Shown: in pieces, positions 8,855-19,177 of the stretch
How the letters are laid out: each line of letters starts with the position of its first letter
Numbering within the stretch: the first letter of the stretch is position 1
NCBI RefSeq assembly: GCF_001953745.1
Contig: NZ_LWLN01000001.1
Span: 1,302,001 to 1,366,000 of the forward strand
Origin: Natrinema saccharevitans
GTDB taxonomy: Archaea > Halobacteriota > Halobacteria > Halobacteriales > Natrialbaceae
Direction of reading: 5' to 3'
Length of the DNA stretch: 64,000 nt
Program-made: the position numbers and the translations under genes
The notes under the pieces: generated by a model
Told to the model about the DNA's origin: nothing
The model's input: the letters and a program-made list of their open reading frames with translations, nothing else
The model's database searches: none

Positions 8855-11062
8855 ATGACGAAAGACCTCGAGCGAGACCTCGGACTGGCCTCGGTAATGG
8901 CTATCAGTATCGGCGCGATGATCGGAAGCGGGATCTTCATCCTGCCTGCGTTGGCGATCGAAATCGCCGGTCCGGGCGTCGTGATCGCGTACCTGCTCGC
9001 GGGGCTGTTGGTCGTCCCCGCGGCGCTGAGCAAGTCCGAGATGGCGACGGCGATGCCAGAGGCCGGCGGGACCTACATTTATATCGAGCGGGGGATGGGG
9101 CCGTTGCTCGGCACCGTCGCCGGCGTCGGCACGTGGTTCTCGCTGGCGTTCAAGGGTGCGCTGGCGCTGGTCGGCGGCGTCCCCTATCTCGTTCTCCTGC
9201 TCGATCTGCCGGTCAAACCCGTCGCGCTGACGCTGGCGGTCGTGCTCATCGCGGTCAACGTCTTCGGGGCGAAACAGACCGGCCAACTCCAGGTCGCGAT
9301 CGTCGTCGTCATGCTCGCCGCGCTGGCCTGGTTCGTCGGCGGCGGTGCGACGACGGTCGATCCCGGACAGTTCGACGGCTCCCTCGACGACGGGCTCGGC
9401 GGCCTGCTGGCCGCGACCGGGCTCGTCTTCGTCTCCTACGCCGGCGTCACCAAGGTCGCCAGCGTCGCCGAGGAGATCGAGGATCCCGGACGGAACATCC
9501 CGCTCGGCATCCTCGGCTCGCTGACGTTCACGACGATCCTCTACGTCCTCATCGTCGCGGTGATGATCGGCGTCTCCCCGCTCGAGGAACTGGCGGACTC
9601 GGCGACGCCGATGGCGGTCGCCGCCGAGGAGGCGCTGGCGTCTCCGGGCGTCATCGCCGTCGTCCTCGCGGCGATCCTCGCGCTGGTCAGCACCGCCAAC
9701 GCCGGGATCCTCTCCTCGTCGCGCTACCCGTTCGCGATGAGCCGCGACGACCTCGCGCCGCCCCGGTTCGCGACGGTCAGCGATCGGTTCGGAACGCCCA
9801 TCACCGCGATCACGCTGACCGGCGGCGTCATGCTCGCCCTGATCGCGTTCGTCCCCATCCTCGAGATCGCCAAGCTCGCGAGCGCGTTCCAGATCCTCGT
9901 GTTCGTCCTCATCAACGTCGCCGTGATCGCCTTTCGCTACGCCGACCCCGAGGAGTACGAGCCGACGTTCGAGTCGCCGCTGTATCCGGCCGTCCAGCTG
10001 TTCGGCGTCGCGAGCGGACTCGTCCTCCTCACGCAGATGGGGACCGTCGCCCTCGTTGGCGCGGCCGTCATCACCGCGGGGAGCATCGCCTGGTACGCGC
10101 TCTACGCGCGGCCCCGGATCGACCGCGCCGGGATCGCCGTCAACACGGTCCGGCGGAGTACCGGCCGCTCGGCCGTCGACCGGACCGAGGACGTCCTCGA
10201 GTCGGGGTCGGACGACGTCTTCGTGGCCCTCACCGAGGGGACCGGGCAGGCACGCGAGCGGCAACTGATCCGCATCGCCGCCGACGTCGCCCGCGAGCGC
10301 GGCGGCGGCGTCACGGTCGTTCAGTTCGACGAGGTGCCGGATCAGGTGTCGCTGGACTACGCCTCGGAGACGCAGTCGCCGGCCGACCTCCAGTTCGAGG
10401 AACAGACGGACCAGCTCTCGGCGGAGTTCGACGTGCCGATCACCTACGGCGAGATCGTCAGCCACGACACGAAACACGCGATCGTCAACTTCGCGGCCCA
10501 CGAGGGGGACGACGTCCTCCTCATGGAGCGCCAGCCCGGCGGGCTCCGCCACCAGCTGATCGGGAGCCCGGTCGAGTGGATCCTCGAACACGCGCCGTGT
10601 GACGTCGTCCTCGTCGAGGACCGCGACTTCGACGCCGTCTCGGAGGTGACGGTCCTGACCGACCGGAGCCCGTTCGATCCCTCGAAGGTCAGGATCGCCG
10701 ACGCGCTCGCGGGCGAGTTCGACGCGACGGTGCGGCTCGTCTACGCCGTCGAGTCGTCGGCCTCGGCCGATCTCAAGCGGACGGTCGAGGAGTATCAGGC
10801 GGAGTTGAGCGAGCTCTGTTCCGCGTCCGTGACGACCGAACTCGTCGAGACAGACGGCTCCGTCTCGGCACTGATCGATATCGCGCGGGACGCCGAATTC
10901 CTCGTCGTCGGCCGGTCGGGTGGGCGGCTGCGACCCGTCTTCGGAAACGACCTCGCGGACCGGCTCATCGACGCGACCGACTCGCCCGCCCTCGGCGTCC
11001 ACGCACACGAGTCCCGCCGACCCGGATTGGTCGGCCGGATCGTCGAGCGGTTCGTCTTCTGA
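8855..11062 (+). CDS. APC-superfamily amino acid permease with two UspA domains
   Basis: 735-residue fusion. Residues 1 to about 430 are an APC-type transporter: the first helix carries ISIGAMIGSGIFILP, the substrate-binding GSG motif region, and about 12 hydrophobic helices follow. The C-terminal 270 residues are two universal stress protein domains (about 455-600 and 605-735), the first ending with the GSPVEWILEHAPCDVVLVED signature and the second with LVVGRSGGRLRPVF. Permease-Usp fusions are common in haloarchaea and may couple transport to adenine-nucleotide state. The substrate is unknown. Confidence 0.9.
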   Translation: MTKDLERDLGLASVMAISIGAMIGSGIFILPALAIEIAGPGVVIAYLLAGLLVVPAALSKSEMATAMPEAGGTYIYIERGMGPLLGTVAGVGTWFSLAFKGALALVGGVPYLVLLLDLPVKPVALTLAVVLIAVNVFGAKQTGQLQVAIVVVMLAALAWFVGGGATTVDPGQFDGSLDDGLGGLLAATGLVFVSYAGVTKVASVAEEIEDPGRNIPLGILGSLTFTTILYVLIVAVMIGVSPLEELADSATPMAVAAEEALASPGVIAVVLAAILALVSTANAGILSSSRYPFAMSRDDLAPPRFATVSDRFGTPITAITLTGGVMLALIAFVPILEIAKLASAFQILVFVLINVAVIAFRYADPEEYEPTFESPLYPAVQLFGVASGLVLLTQMGTVALVGAAVITAGSIAWYALYARPRIDRAGIAVNTVRRSTGRSAVDRTEDVLESGSDDVFVALTEGTGQARERQLIRIAADVARERGGGVTVVQFDEVPDQVSLDYASETQSPADLQFEEQTDQLSAEFDVPITYGEIVSHDTKHAIVNFAAHEGDDVLLMERQPGGLRHQLIGSPVEWILEHAPCDVVLVEDRDFDAVSEVTVLTDRSPFDPSKVRIADALAGEFDATVRLVYAVESSASADLKRTVEEYQAELSELCSASVTTELVETDGSVSALIDIARDAEFLVVGRSGGRLRPVFGNDLADRLIDATDSPALGVHAHESRRPGLVGRIVERFVF

Positions 11063-11095
11063 GAGATCACCGCCGTACCCGCGGCATCGTCCGTC

Positions 11096-11479
11096 TCAGG
11101 CGATCTGCTCTTCGTACTCGTCGGCGGTGAGAAGCGCCTCGAGGTCGTCGGGATCGGCCGGCTCGATCTCGAGCATCCAGCCGTCGCCGAAGGGGTCCTC
11201 GTTGACGAGTTCGGGCGCGTCGAAGAGGTCGTCGTTGACGGCGACGACATCGCCGCCGACGGGCGCGTAGAGGTCCGAGACGGCCTTGATCGATTCGACC
11301 ACGCCGAACTCCGCCTCCCGTGCGAGATCGTCGCCCTCGTCGGGGAGTTCGACGAAGACTACGTCGCCGAGTTCGTCCTGTGCGAAGTCCGAGATACCGA
11401 CCCGGACGACGCCGTCGGTCTCGAGTGCCCACTCGTGTGATTCAAGGTACCGTCTGTCGTCGGGAACGTCGAAGCTCAT
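11096..11479 (-). CDS. gcvH: Glycine cleavage system H protein
   Basis: 127-residue lipoyl carrier that shuttles the aminomethyl group from P to T protein in the glycine cleavage system. The lipoylation site is K65 in [15 protein letters not shown]; the LPDEGD and GDGWMLEIE segments are typical. Its start overlaps the gcvT stop by 4 bp (ATGA type), so the two are translationally coupled. The other subunits, gcvPA and gcvPB, lie 16 kb away at 27661-30494. Confidence 0.96.
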   Translation of the reverse strand: MSFDVPDDRRYLESHEWALETDGVVRVGISDFAQDELGDVVFVELPDEGDDLAREAEFGVVESIKAVSDLYAPVGGDVVAVNDDLFDAPELVNEDPFGDGWMLEIEPADPDDLEALLTADEYEEQIA

Positions 11480-12597
11480 ACTGTATCGATGAAGGGTGTG
11501 GTCTCAACTCTTGCTTTTTTCGACCGGCCGTGGACGACCACCTGCAGCGTCGTCCCCGGCTCGGCGTACTCGACCGGGACGTAGCCCAGTCCGATCGGCT
11601 GCTCCAGGGTCGGGCTCATCGTGCCGCTGGTGACGGTGCCGACGACCCGCCCCTCGGGGTTCGTGACGTCGTAGCCGTGTCGGGGGACGCCGCGATCGAT
11701 CAACCGGAAGCCGACCAGTCGCTCCTCGACGCCCCGTTCGTGGATCTCCGCCAAGGCGTCCCGCCCGACGAACTCGGTCTCGAGCGCGACGGTGAAGCCG
11801 ATGCCGGCTTCGTAGGGCGTTCGTGGGTCGTCGTCGGGATCGAAGTCCTGTCCGGCCAACAGCAGGCCGGCCTCGATGCGGAGCGTGTCGCGAGCGCCCA
11901 GTCCGCAGGGCTGGCAGTCGAGCGCGGTCCAGATCTCCTCGGCGGCCGTCCAGGGGACGATCAGTTCGAACCCGTCCTCGCCGGTGTAGCCCGTCCGGGC
12001 CGTCCAGCAGTCGACGCCGTCGATCGTCGCGTACCGTGCCTCGAAGCGCTCGAGATCGGCGACCGACTCCTCGGTCACGCCGTCGACTAACTCGACCGCA
12101 TCGGGTCCCTGGACCGCGAACATGGCGTACTCGTCGGTCCGGTTGTCGACGGTCGCCTCGAGGTCCCACTCGTTGCGGTAGTCGATCCACCGCTGGTGGG
12201 TGGCCTCGTCGGTGCCGGCGTTGGGGACGAACAGGTAGGTCGGATCGCCGTCGGCGTCGTCCGACGCGTTCCCGTCACCGTCGGGGAGCCGGTAGACGAC
12301 GGTGTCGTCGATGATGACTCCGTCCTCGTCGGTGATCGTCGCGTACTGGGAGTCGCCGACCGCGAGCCGCGAGACGTCGTTCGACGTCAGCCGTTGCATC
12401 AGCTCGGTCGCGTCCGGGCCGGTGACGTGCAGCTGGCCCATATGCGAGACGTCGAAGATCCCGACCGCGTCTCGGACGGCCGCGTGTTCGGTCCGGATCG
12501 AATCGAACTCGACCGGCATGTCCCAGCCGCCAAACTCCGTGAACTTCGCCCCGCGCTCGTCGTGTAACCCACGTAACGGCGGCGTCTGAAGCGGCAT
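11476..12597 (-). CDS. gcvT: Glycine cleavage system aminomethyltransferase (T protein)
   Basis: 373-residue tetrahydrofolate-dependent aminomethyltransferase; it releases ammonia and forms methylene-tetrahydrofolate from the H-bound intermediate. Evidence: the N-terminal [10 protein letters not shown] and FDVSHMGQ motifs, the SNDVSRL segment, the [12 protein letters not shown] motif in the middle, and a C-terminal beta-barrel ([20 protein letters not shown]). It is the first gene of a gcvT-gcvH operon and is divergent from the aldehyde dehydrogenase gene. Length is normal. Confidence 0.96.
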   Translation of the reverse strand: MPLQTPPLRGLHDERGAKFTEFGGWDMPVEFDSIRTEHAAVRDAVGIFDVSHMGQLHVTGPDATELMQRLTSNDVSRLAVGDSQYATITDEDGVIIDDTVVYRLPDGDGNASDDADGDPTYLFVPNAGTDEATHQRWIDYRNEWDLEATVDNRTDEYAMFAVQGPDAVELVDGVTEESVADLERFEARYATIDGVDCWTARTGYTGEDGFELIVPWTAAEEIWTALDCQPCGLGARDTLRIEAGLLLAGQDFDPDDDPRTPYEAGIGFTVALETEFVGRDALAEIHERGVEERLVGFRLIDRGVPRHGYDVTNPEGRVVGTVTSGTMSPTLEQPIGLGYVPVEYAEPGTTLQVVVHGRSKKARVETTPFIDTV

Positions 12598-12810
12598 ATC
12601 TACACAGTCATCCGCGGAGTAGTAATGTCTTTTCGTCGGCCGAACGCGCCGGCGATCGCCCGCGACCCGACGAAACGAGTGTGCAATCCCGCTCGACGTC
12701 GAAATCCATCCCGATACGACTGGGGTAACTCGTTTCGGTTACAACGATACGAGCCACTGTCTCCGGTTGCCGAAAACATATGTTCGAAAATAACGTATCC
12801 GGGGTACAGT

Positions 12811-14292
12811 ATGAGTGCGCCGACACTCGAGCCACAGGCCGATTGGAACCAGTTGTACATCGACGGCGAGTGGCGCGACGCCACCGGCGGCGAGACGATC
12901 CCCGTGGAGAACCCGGCGAAACAGGAAGTGTTTACGGAGGTGCCGTCGGGGACCGAAGCCGACGTCGACGCCGCCTACGAGGCGGCCGAGGCGGCTCAGT
13001 CCGACTGGGCGGCGACCCCTCGAGCGGAGCGCGACGAGATCGTGCAGAACCTGCTGGACGAACTCAACGCGCGCTTCGAGGAGATCGCCGGCCTGCTCGC
13101 GACCGAAGCCGGCACCCCGGGCTATCGCGCCATGGGCGAGTTCGCCACTGCGACCGGCGACGTGGAGATGGCACTGGACCTCGAACCGCCCGAGGAGGAG
13201 GTCCGGCCCTCGCCCTCGATCGACGACAAGGACAACCACATCGTCTACGAACCCGTCGGCGTCGTCGGCGTCATCTCGCCGTGGAACTTCCCGCTGCATC
13301 TCTCCCTGCGAGCGGTCGCGCCCGCGATCGCGCTGGGCAACACCGTCGTCCTGAAGCCGGCGACGGACACGCCGATCACCGGCGGACTGCTCATCGCGAA
13401 ACTCTGTGAGGCCGCGGGCGTCCCCGACGGCGTCGTCAACGTCGTCACCGGCCGCGGCTCGGAGATCGGCGACCGGATCGCCAATCACCCGACGCCGCGG
13501 GTGGTCTCCTTTACCGGCTCGACGTCCGTCGGCAAGGGCGTCGCCGAGCAGGCCGGCAAGAACCTCGCGTTGCCGGCCCTCGAACTCGGCGGGAACGCCC
13601 CCTTCATCGTCACCGACGACGTCGACGTAGAGCGGGCCGCCCGCGCCGGCGCGTTCGGTTCGTTCTTCCACCAGGGGCAGGTCTGTATCTCGATCAACCG
13701 CCACCTGGTCCACGAGTCGGTCTACGACGAGTACGTCGACCTGCTGGTCGACCACGCCGAGTCGCTCGTCGTCGGCGACCCCTCCGAGAACGAGGACGTC
13801 ACGTTCGGCCCGGTTCAAAACGAGACCCAGCGCGACGCCCTCGTGGAATTTATCGAGGGCTCGCTCGAGTCGGGCGCGACCCTCGAGACCGGCGGCGAGG
13901 CCGACGGGCTGTTCGTCGAGCCGACGGTGCTATCGGACTGTACCAACGACATGCCGACCGCCTGTAACGAACACTTCGGTCCGGTCGCGCCCGTGATCCC
14001 GTTCTCGGACGACGACGAGGCCATCGAACTGGCGAACGACACCGAGTACGGCCTCTCGGCGTCGGTCTTCTGCGAGGACGAAGAGCGCGCTCGCGATCTG
14101 GCCGATCGGGTCGAAGCCGGCATGGTCCACATCAACGACCAGCCGATCAACGAGGACCACAACGCGCCCTTCGGCGGCGTCAAGCAGTCGGGGCTCGGCC
14201 GGTACCACGGCGAGTGGATCACCCGCGAACTCACCGAGCCCAAGTGGATCTCCGTGCAGGGCGAGGAGCGGGATTACTTCGTCTTCGAGTAG
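12811..14292 (+). CDS. Aldehyde dehydrogenase (NAD(P)-dependent)
   Basis: 493-residue enzyme that oxidises aldehydes to acids. The catalytic cysteine is C292 (GQVCIS), the general base E258 (LELGGN), and N159 lies in SPWNFPLH; the nucleotide-binding GSTSVGK loop is at about 236-242. The start MSAPTLEPQ was chosen because the frame further upstream has no family similarity and runs through the promoter region. The substrate is not determined by sequence; benzaldehyde- or succinate-semialdehyde-type relatives are possible. Confidence 0.93.
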   Translation: MSAPTLEPQADWNQLYIDGEWRDATGGETIPVENPAKQEVFTEVPSGTEADVDAAYEAAEAAQSDWAATPRAERDEIVQNLLDELNARFEEIAGLLATEAGTPGYRAMGEFATATGDVEMALDLEPPEEEVRPSPSIDDKDNHIVYEPVGVVGVISPWNFPLHLSLRAVAPAIALGNTVVLKPATDTPITGGLLIAKLCEAAGVPDGVVNVVTGRGSEIGDRIANHPTPRVVSFTGSTSVGKGVAEQAGKNLALPALELGGNAPFIVTDDVDVERAARAGAFGSFFHQGQVCISINRHLVHESVYDEYVDLLVDHAESLVVGDPSENEDVTFGPVQNETQRDALVEFIEGSLESGATLETGGEADGLFVEPTVLSDCTNDMPTACNEHFGPVAPVIPFSDDDEAIELANDTEYGLSASVFCEDEERARDLADRVEAGMVHINDQPINEDHNAPFGGVKQSGLGRYHGEWITRELTEPKWISVQGEERDYFVFE

Positions 14293-14435
14293 CTACTCGC
14301 TCGAGGTCCAGCCGCCCTTCGAGTTCGCGACGGTCTTCGCAGCGACCCGTCCGTCGTCGTTCTTTTCGACGCCATCCGGTTCCGTTTCCGTCGACTCATC
14401 CGAGTCGGAATCAGATCGGTCTGTTCGAGTACACT
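14293..14435 (-). pseudogene. Possible decayed 3' end of a small gene
   Basis: On the minus strand an open stretch ends in a plausible protein tail (RVAAKTVANSKGGWTSSE, preceded by acidic Asp/Ser/Glu repeats), stopping 1 bp from the aldehyde dehydrogenase stop. Reading upstream it meets an in-frame stop with no ATG, GTG or TTG in a usable position. It may be the remnant of a small haloarchaeal gene or chance. Low confidence. Confidence 0.25.
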
Positions 14436-14473
14436 ATGAGAGACAACGTCTCGGGTCTATCGACCGATCGTCG

Positions 14474-16457
14474 CTACCGCCCGCGCTCCTCGACCCGCAG
14501 CGTGTACTCCCCGCTGCCGCTGTTGGCGTGGACCTGCAGCCCGAACGACTCGTCGCCCTCGAGGTCGAGGGCGATCGAGGGGGCCGTCCCCGAGCCCGCG
14601 GCCGCCTCGTCGTGGCTCCATCTCGTCGGTCGACTGCCGTCGGTGGTCACGTAGAGGTCGAAATCACCTCTCGAGGGGCCCTCGAGGGAAATCGTGATCG
14701 AGCAAGGATCGTCGGTGAGAGGTGAGTAGCCGTACCGTTTGCTCTCACCCCACCAGCCGCTGCCGTCCCCGAGCCCGCGGCCGCCTCGTCGTGGCTCCAT
14801 CTCGTCGGTCGACTGCCGTCGGTGGTCACGTAGAGGTCGAAATCACCTCTCGAGGGGCCCTCGAGGGAAATCGTGATCGAGCAAGGATCGTCGGTGAGAG
14901 GTGAGTAGCCGTACCGTTTGCTCTCACCCCACCAGCCGCTGCCGTCCCCGAGCCCGCGGCCGCCTCGTCGTGGCTCCATCTCGTCGGTCGACTGCCGTCG
15001 GTGGTCACGTAGAGGTCGAAATCACCTCTCGAGGGGCCCTCGAGGGAAATCGTGATCGAGCAAGGATCGTCGGTGAGAGGTGAGTAGCCGTACCGTTTGC
15101 TCTCACCCCACCAGCCGCTGCCGTCGAGGGAGCCGCTCGCGCTCGCGGTGACCGTTTCGTCGCCGCACTCGCCGGTGTCGGACTCGGTCTCGCTGCTATC
15201 GTCGCGATCGTCGCCGAATGGATCGGTTTCGACGGCGGCGGCCGCGTCGACCCGTCCGTACCCCTGCTGGTCGGCCGCGAGGCCGAGGTCGACGGCCGTC
15301 TCCCGGAGGTGGTCGCGGAGCTGCGACCGCGAGAGGTCGGGATGGGCCGACAGCGCGAGCCCGGCGACGCCGGCGACTACCGGGGCCGCCATCGACGTGC
15401 CGGACATCCGTCCGTAGCCGCCGCCGGTCGTACTCGAGACGATGCGGCTGCCCGGGGCGGCGAGTTCGATCTCGGGGCCGGTGTTGGAGAAGGAGGCGAT
15501 CGAATCGGCGTCGTCGACGGCGGCGACGGCGACGACGCTGTCCTCGGCAGCCGGCGAGTAGACGCGATCGCTGCCGGCGTTACCGGCGGCACCGACCAGC
15601 AGGACGCCCCGATCGGCCGCGTACTCGCAGGCCGCGGTCAGGGTCCGGTAGGAGCCGTCGACGCCCAGCGAGAGGTTGACGACGTCCGCGTCGGCGTCGG
15701 CCGCCCACTGGATCGCGTCGGCGATGTCCGACAGCGAGCCGACGCCGTCCGCGTCGAGGGCCCGGAGCGAGAGCAGGGAGCAGTCGCTGATCCCCGCGTG
15801 CCCGGTGCCGTCGTCGGTCCCGCCGGCAGCGATGCCGCCGACGTGCGTGCCGTGGTCCCCGCCGCTGCCGGGGTACGGATCGCCGTCGCCGTCGACGAAG
15901 TCCCTGCCGATCCGATCGTCCACGGTGGCCTCGAGCGCGGGATGGTCGTACTGGATCCCCTGATCGACGACCGCGATGACGACGTCCTCGCTCCCGCGGG
16001 TCGTCTCCCACGCGCGTTCACAGCCGATCAGTTCTGGGGCGTACTGGTAGCCGTAGTAGGGGTCGTTCGGCTCGAAAACCGTTTGGACCGTCACGTTGGG
16101 TTCGGCGTACTCGACGGCGGGCGAGTCGGTGACCGCGTCGATGAACGCCTCGCGGGCCCGCTCGGGCGCGTCCGATGGGAACGAAACGACTGCGTAGCGA
16201 ATCGTGTCGTTCGTATGCACAACGTCTGCGTTCCCGGGAACTGCGGCGCGTGCTTCATCGGCCACGTCCGAGGCCGAAGGCGAAATGCCGAGGATGATCT
16301 CGTCGTTTTTCGGTCCCGGGTCGCGGCCGGGCGTTGCACTCGTGAGACCGGACGCGCCGATCAATCCGCCGATAGCGATCGATCCGACACCAGTCAGGAT
16401 CGATCGGCGGTCGTGTGTGCGGTCGGCGTCGTCGTCCGGCGGATTGTTCTGTGTCAT
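14474..16457 (-). CDS. Tat-exported subtilisin-like serine protease, C-terminus out of frame
   Basis: Secreted subtilase related to halolysins. It has a twin-arginine signal (RR at 17-18, hydrophobic stretch to about 42), an inhibitor-like propeptide (about 55-125) and a catalytic domain with D165 ([12 protein letters not shown]), H202 (DHGTHVGG), oxyanion N293 and S355 (GTSMAAP). A C-terminal beta domain follows from about residue 430. Inside this last domain lie three identical 179-bp tandem copies (14583-15125). Because 179 is not a multiple of 3, the frame shifts and the current product ends at 14826 (543 aa) with an unrelated tail. Removing two copies restores a frame ending at 14474 (541 aa) whose tail matches the paralogue next door. 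Start at 16457. Confidence 0.85.
14583..15125. repeat. Perfect 179-bp tandem triplication
   Basis: Three identical 179-bp units start at 14583, 14762 and 14941, followed by six further matching bases (15120-15125). I compared the units by eye and found no difference. The unit length is 3n+2, so each added copy changes the reading frame of the protease gene on the minus strand; one or four copies keep the original frame, while two or three break it. Confidence 0.95.
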
Positions 16458-16609
16458 CGGTCGACAGTCATCACTACCTGAAATTAGTAAACTCTTATCG
16501 AACTTCGTCTAATTTATTCTCGAAATAACCGACCGGATACTGATAGAACGAAACTATATACACGAATAGTGGATGAATATGTGGAGGCGGCGGGTTACGG
16601 CACCCGGAC

Positions 16610-16637
16610 GAAACCCGAGAAACGCAGTGAGGGTTTC
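16610..16637. terminator. Stem-loop downstream of the second subtilase
   Basis: GAAACCC (16610-16616) and GGGTTTC (16631-16637) form a perfect 7-bp stem with a 14-base loop, about 80 bp beyond the stop of the 16719-18398 gene. It lies in the gap between the two protease genes and could end the upstream transcript. There is no strong U-tract. Confidence 0.45.
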
Positions 16638-16718
16638 CCGAAGCGGCGACGGGTCAGCGAGTCGTCTCCGGCGGTGACTTCGAACTGCGGCCGTCGTCGG
16701 CGGTTCAGAACTGAACGG

Positions 16719-18398
16719 TTATTTGCCCAGTTCTTCGACGCTCACGGTGTAGGAACCGCTGCCGCTGTATCGACTGACGAGGATACCGAACTCCTCGTCG
16801 CCGCTGAGGTCCACGTCGATCGATTCGTTCGAGTCGTTACCGACCGACCGCTCATCGTAGTCCCGCTGCGTCGGCGTCCGTCCGTCGAGGGTCAGGTAGA
16901 GATCGAAGTCCGCGGTCTCCGGCCCCTCGAGGGAGACGGTGGCGCTGCAGGGATTCGCCGTTTTGAGGGTGTAGGTGTAGGTGTCGCTCGGATTGCCCCA
17001 CCAGTCGCCGCTGAGTTGGCCGTCCTTACTGGCCGTGTTCACTTCGTCGCCGCAGTCGCCGGGTTCGGGATCCGGATCCGGGTCCGGATCGGGGCTCGTA
17101 CCGGGCTCGGTGGTGACGGCGTTCCCGGCGTCGACACGACCGCTTCCCTGTTCGGTGGCGTCCAGCCCGATGTCGACGGCCGTCTCCTTGAGGTGCGTCC
17201 GCAGGTCCTCGTTCGAGAGGCTCGGCCAGGCAGACAGCGTCAGTCCGGCGACGCCGGCGACGACCGGCGACGCCATCGAGGTACCGCTGAAGGTATCGTA
17301 GTCGTCGAAGGGAATCGTCGAGAGGACGTCGCCACCGGGTGCGGCCAGTTCGATTTTCGGACCGACGTTCGAAAAGTCCGACAACGTTTCGCCCTCGTCG
17401 AGCGAGGAGACGGCCAGAACGGTGTCGTAGGCGGCCGGATACGAGACGGGGCTGCCGTAATCGTTGCCGGCGGCCCCGACGAGCAACGAGCCCTGCGACT
17501 GTGCGTACTCACAGGCCTGTCGCATCAGGTCCGTCTCACCGCCGCCGCCGAGGGACATATTGATGATGTCGGCACCCTGATCGGCCGACCACTGGACCGC
17601 GTCGGCGATGTCCGAGAGCGATCCGCCACCACCGGATCCGAGCGCGCGGGCCGAGAGGAGCGAACAGTTCGAAATACCGGCGTGACCGGTCCCGTTGTCG
17701 GTGCCGCCGGCGGCGATGCCGCCGACGTGCGTGCCGTGGTTCTCGCTCGCCTCCTCCGGATACGGATCGCCGTCGGCGTCGACGAAGTCCTCGCCGTTGT
17801 TCGAGACGCTGTCGTCCATGTTCTCCGCGAGATTCGGGTGATCGTACTGGATTCCCTGGTCGACGATCGAGATCGTCACGTCCGGATCGCCGAGGGTCTC
17901 TTCCCAGGCCTCCTCACAGTTGACTTGCTGTGGCGCGTACTGGCTTCCGAAGTTCGGATCGTTCGGAGTGTACAGCGGCGACGCACCACCTCGTGCGTCC
18001 GCCGTCCCGCCGTCGGTTCCCGACTCGAGCGGCTCGGCCTCGAGTGCGTGGTACGTGACGTTGTCTTCCGTGTACTGGACCTCGTTGGCGTCCATGAGGG
18101 TTCGCTGGACGGTTTCCTTGGCCTGTATGGAGGCTTCGTCGGGCAGCTCTACCGACGCGTAGCCGAGCGTTTCGTTCGTGTGTACGACGTTCGCGTCGGT
18201 CGGGAGTTTCGGTTGGACTGCCGCCTCGATATCCGAAACGTCGGCGTCGACACCGACGATCAGTTCGTCCTCTTTCGGTCCCGGCTCGCGTCCCGGCGTT
18301 GCGGACGTCACGCCGCCGAGACCGAGGATCGCACCGAACGCACCGGCTGCTTCGAGGATCGATCGTCGATTCACGTGTGAACGGTTATCATCAGCCAT
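16719..18398 (-). CDS. Tat-exported subtilisin-like serine protease (intact)
   Basis: 559-residue paralogue of the neighbouring protease. A twin-arginine motif (RR 11-12) and hydrophobic signal come first, then a propeptide (about 45-115) and a catalytic domain with D180, H221, N312 and S374 ([12 protein letters not shown]). A Pro-Asp linker ([12 protein letters not shown], about residue 435) connects to a C-terminal beta domain ending [14 protein letters not shown], which matches the out-of-frame tail of the first protease. Probably extracellular proteolysis in high salt. A TATA-like element (18425-18433) lies about 30 bp ahead of the ATG, suggesting a leaderless mRNA. Confidence 0.93.
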   Translation of the reverse strand: MADDNRSHVNRRSILEAAGAFGAILGLGGVTSATPGREPGPKEDELIVGVDADVSDIEAAVQPKLPTDANVVHTNETLGYASVELPDEASIQAKETVQRTLMDANEVQYTEDNVTYHALEAEPLESGTDGGTADARGGASPLYTPNDPNFGSQYAPQQVNCEEAWEETLGDPDVTISIVDQGIQYDHPNLAENMDDSVSNNGEDFVDADGDPYPEEASENHGTHVGGIAAGGTDNGTGHAGISNCSLLSARALGSGGGGSLSDIADAVQWSADQGADIINMSLGGGGETDLMRQACEYAQSQGSLLVGAAGNDYGSPVSYPAAYDTVLAVSSLDEGETLSDFSNVGPKIELAAPGGDVLSTIPFDDYDTFSGTSMASPVVAGVAGLTLSAWPSLSNEDLRTHLKETAVDIGLDATEQGSGRVDAGNAVTTEPGTSPDPDPDPDPEPGDCGDEVNTASKDGQLSGDWWGNPSDTYTYTLKTANPCSATVSLEGPETADFDLYLTLDGRTPTQRDYDERSVGNDSNESIDVDLSGDEEFGILVSRYSGSGSYTVSVEELGK

Positions 18399-18712
18399 GA
18401 TGCGTGTGAAACGATTTCGTTCAGGTATTAAAGAATTTCCAAATTCATTGAGAGTTAATACAAAATATATACCAGTAGTATACTATATAGAATGGCCGCT
18501 ATTACTGTTAGCAACCACGATTGCGCGGTCTTCGGTCCGCCGTTGTGGTAGATAATAAACCCAATAAAAATTTGTTTCTTATCCGGTGGCCGTGTATTTT
18601 CCCGCCACTCTCCGGTCTCGATCGGCCTATCGATCGGGTCGGCGAGAACAGCGGCGACGCTGTCGTTTCGCCACACCTATCTCCGGGCGCGGGAAAGAGC
18701 GGGCAACTGACT
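18399..18712. other. AT-rich intergenic region with divergent promoters
   Basis: 314 bp between the divergent protease and NYN genes. It contains the protease promoter (18425-18433) and several AT-rich runs near 18460-18600. No further gene or RNA is recognised. Confidence 0.5.
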
Positions 18713-19177
18713 ATGTTCGACCGCGTTCGTACCCGTCTCGCGCCCGATACCGAAACCGAGCCGACGGTAGGGCTGTTCGTCGACGGGCCGAACGTCTTCC
18801 GCGACGAGTTCGACGTCGATCTCGACGATCTCCGGGATGCCGCCGGCGAACTCGGCCGCGTCGGCGTCATTCGACTCTACCTCGACGAACACGCGACGCC
18901 CGGCCTCATTCAGGCCGCGGAGGCCCGCGGGTTCGAAGTGATCGTCACCAGCGGCGATGTCGACGTGAAACTCGCGGTCGACGCGACCGCGCTGGCCGGC
19001 GACGCCACGATCGACCGCCTCGCGATCGCCTCGCGCGATACCGATTTCAAACCCGTTCTCGAACACGCGGGCACCCTCGGCGTGAAAACGTACGCGATCG
19101 CGCCGGGGTCGTACGGCCGCTCGGACGCGTTGCGAAACGCGGCCGACGAGGCCGTCACGCTCGAGACGGACGGTTAA
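18713..19177 (+). CDS. NYN (PIN-like) domain protein, probable RNase
   Basis: 154-residue protein of the NYN/LabA-like (TIGR00288) family, PIN-fold enzymes thought to cut RNA. Conserved acidic motifs are GLFVDGPNVF (residues 20-29), a GDVDVKLAVD stretch and IASRDTDFKP. The start MFDRVRT was chosen because family similarity begins there; upstream in-frame sequence is promoter-like. Its stop codon overlaps the stop of the convergent TRAM-like gene within one TTAA (19174-19177). Confidence 0.88.
   Translation: MFDRVRTRLAPDTETEPTVGLFVDGPNVFRDEFDVDLDDLRDAAGELGRVGVIRLYLDEHATPGLIQAAEARGFEVIVTSGDVDVKLAVDATALAGDATIDRLAIASRDTDFKPVLEHAGTLGVKTYAIAPGSYGRSDALRNAADEAVTLETDG

Noticed and set aside
8630-11008. 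792-codon frame opposite the permease gene
   Set aside because: Antisense shadow rich in Asp/Arg/Glu low complexity; the permease on the other strand is clear.
12625-12810. N-terminal extension of the aldehyde dehydrogenase
   Set aside because: Open in frame, but the 62 extra residues look non-coding and include the promoter region; the family start fits MSAPTLEPQ at 12811.
14647-14979. Repeated short frames inside the 179-bp units
   Set aside because: They arise from the tandem repeat itself and have no separate support.
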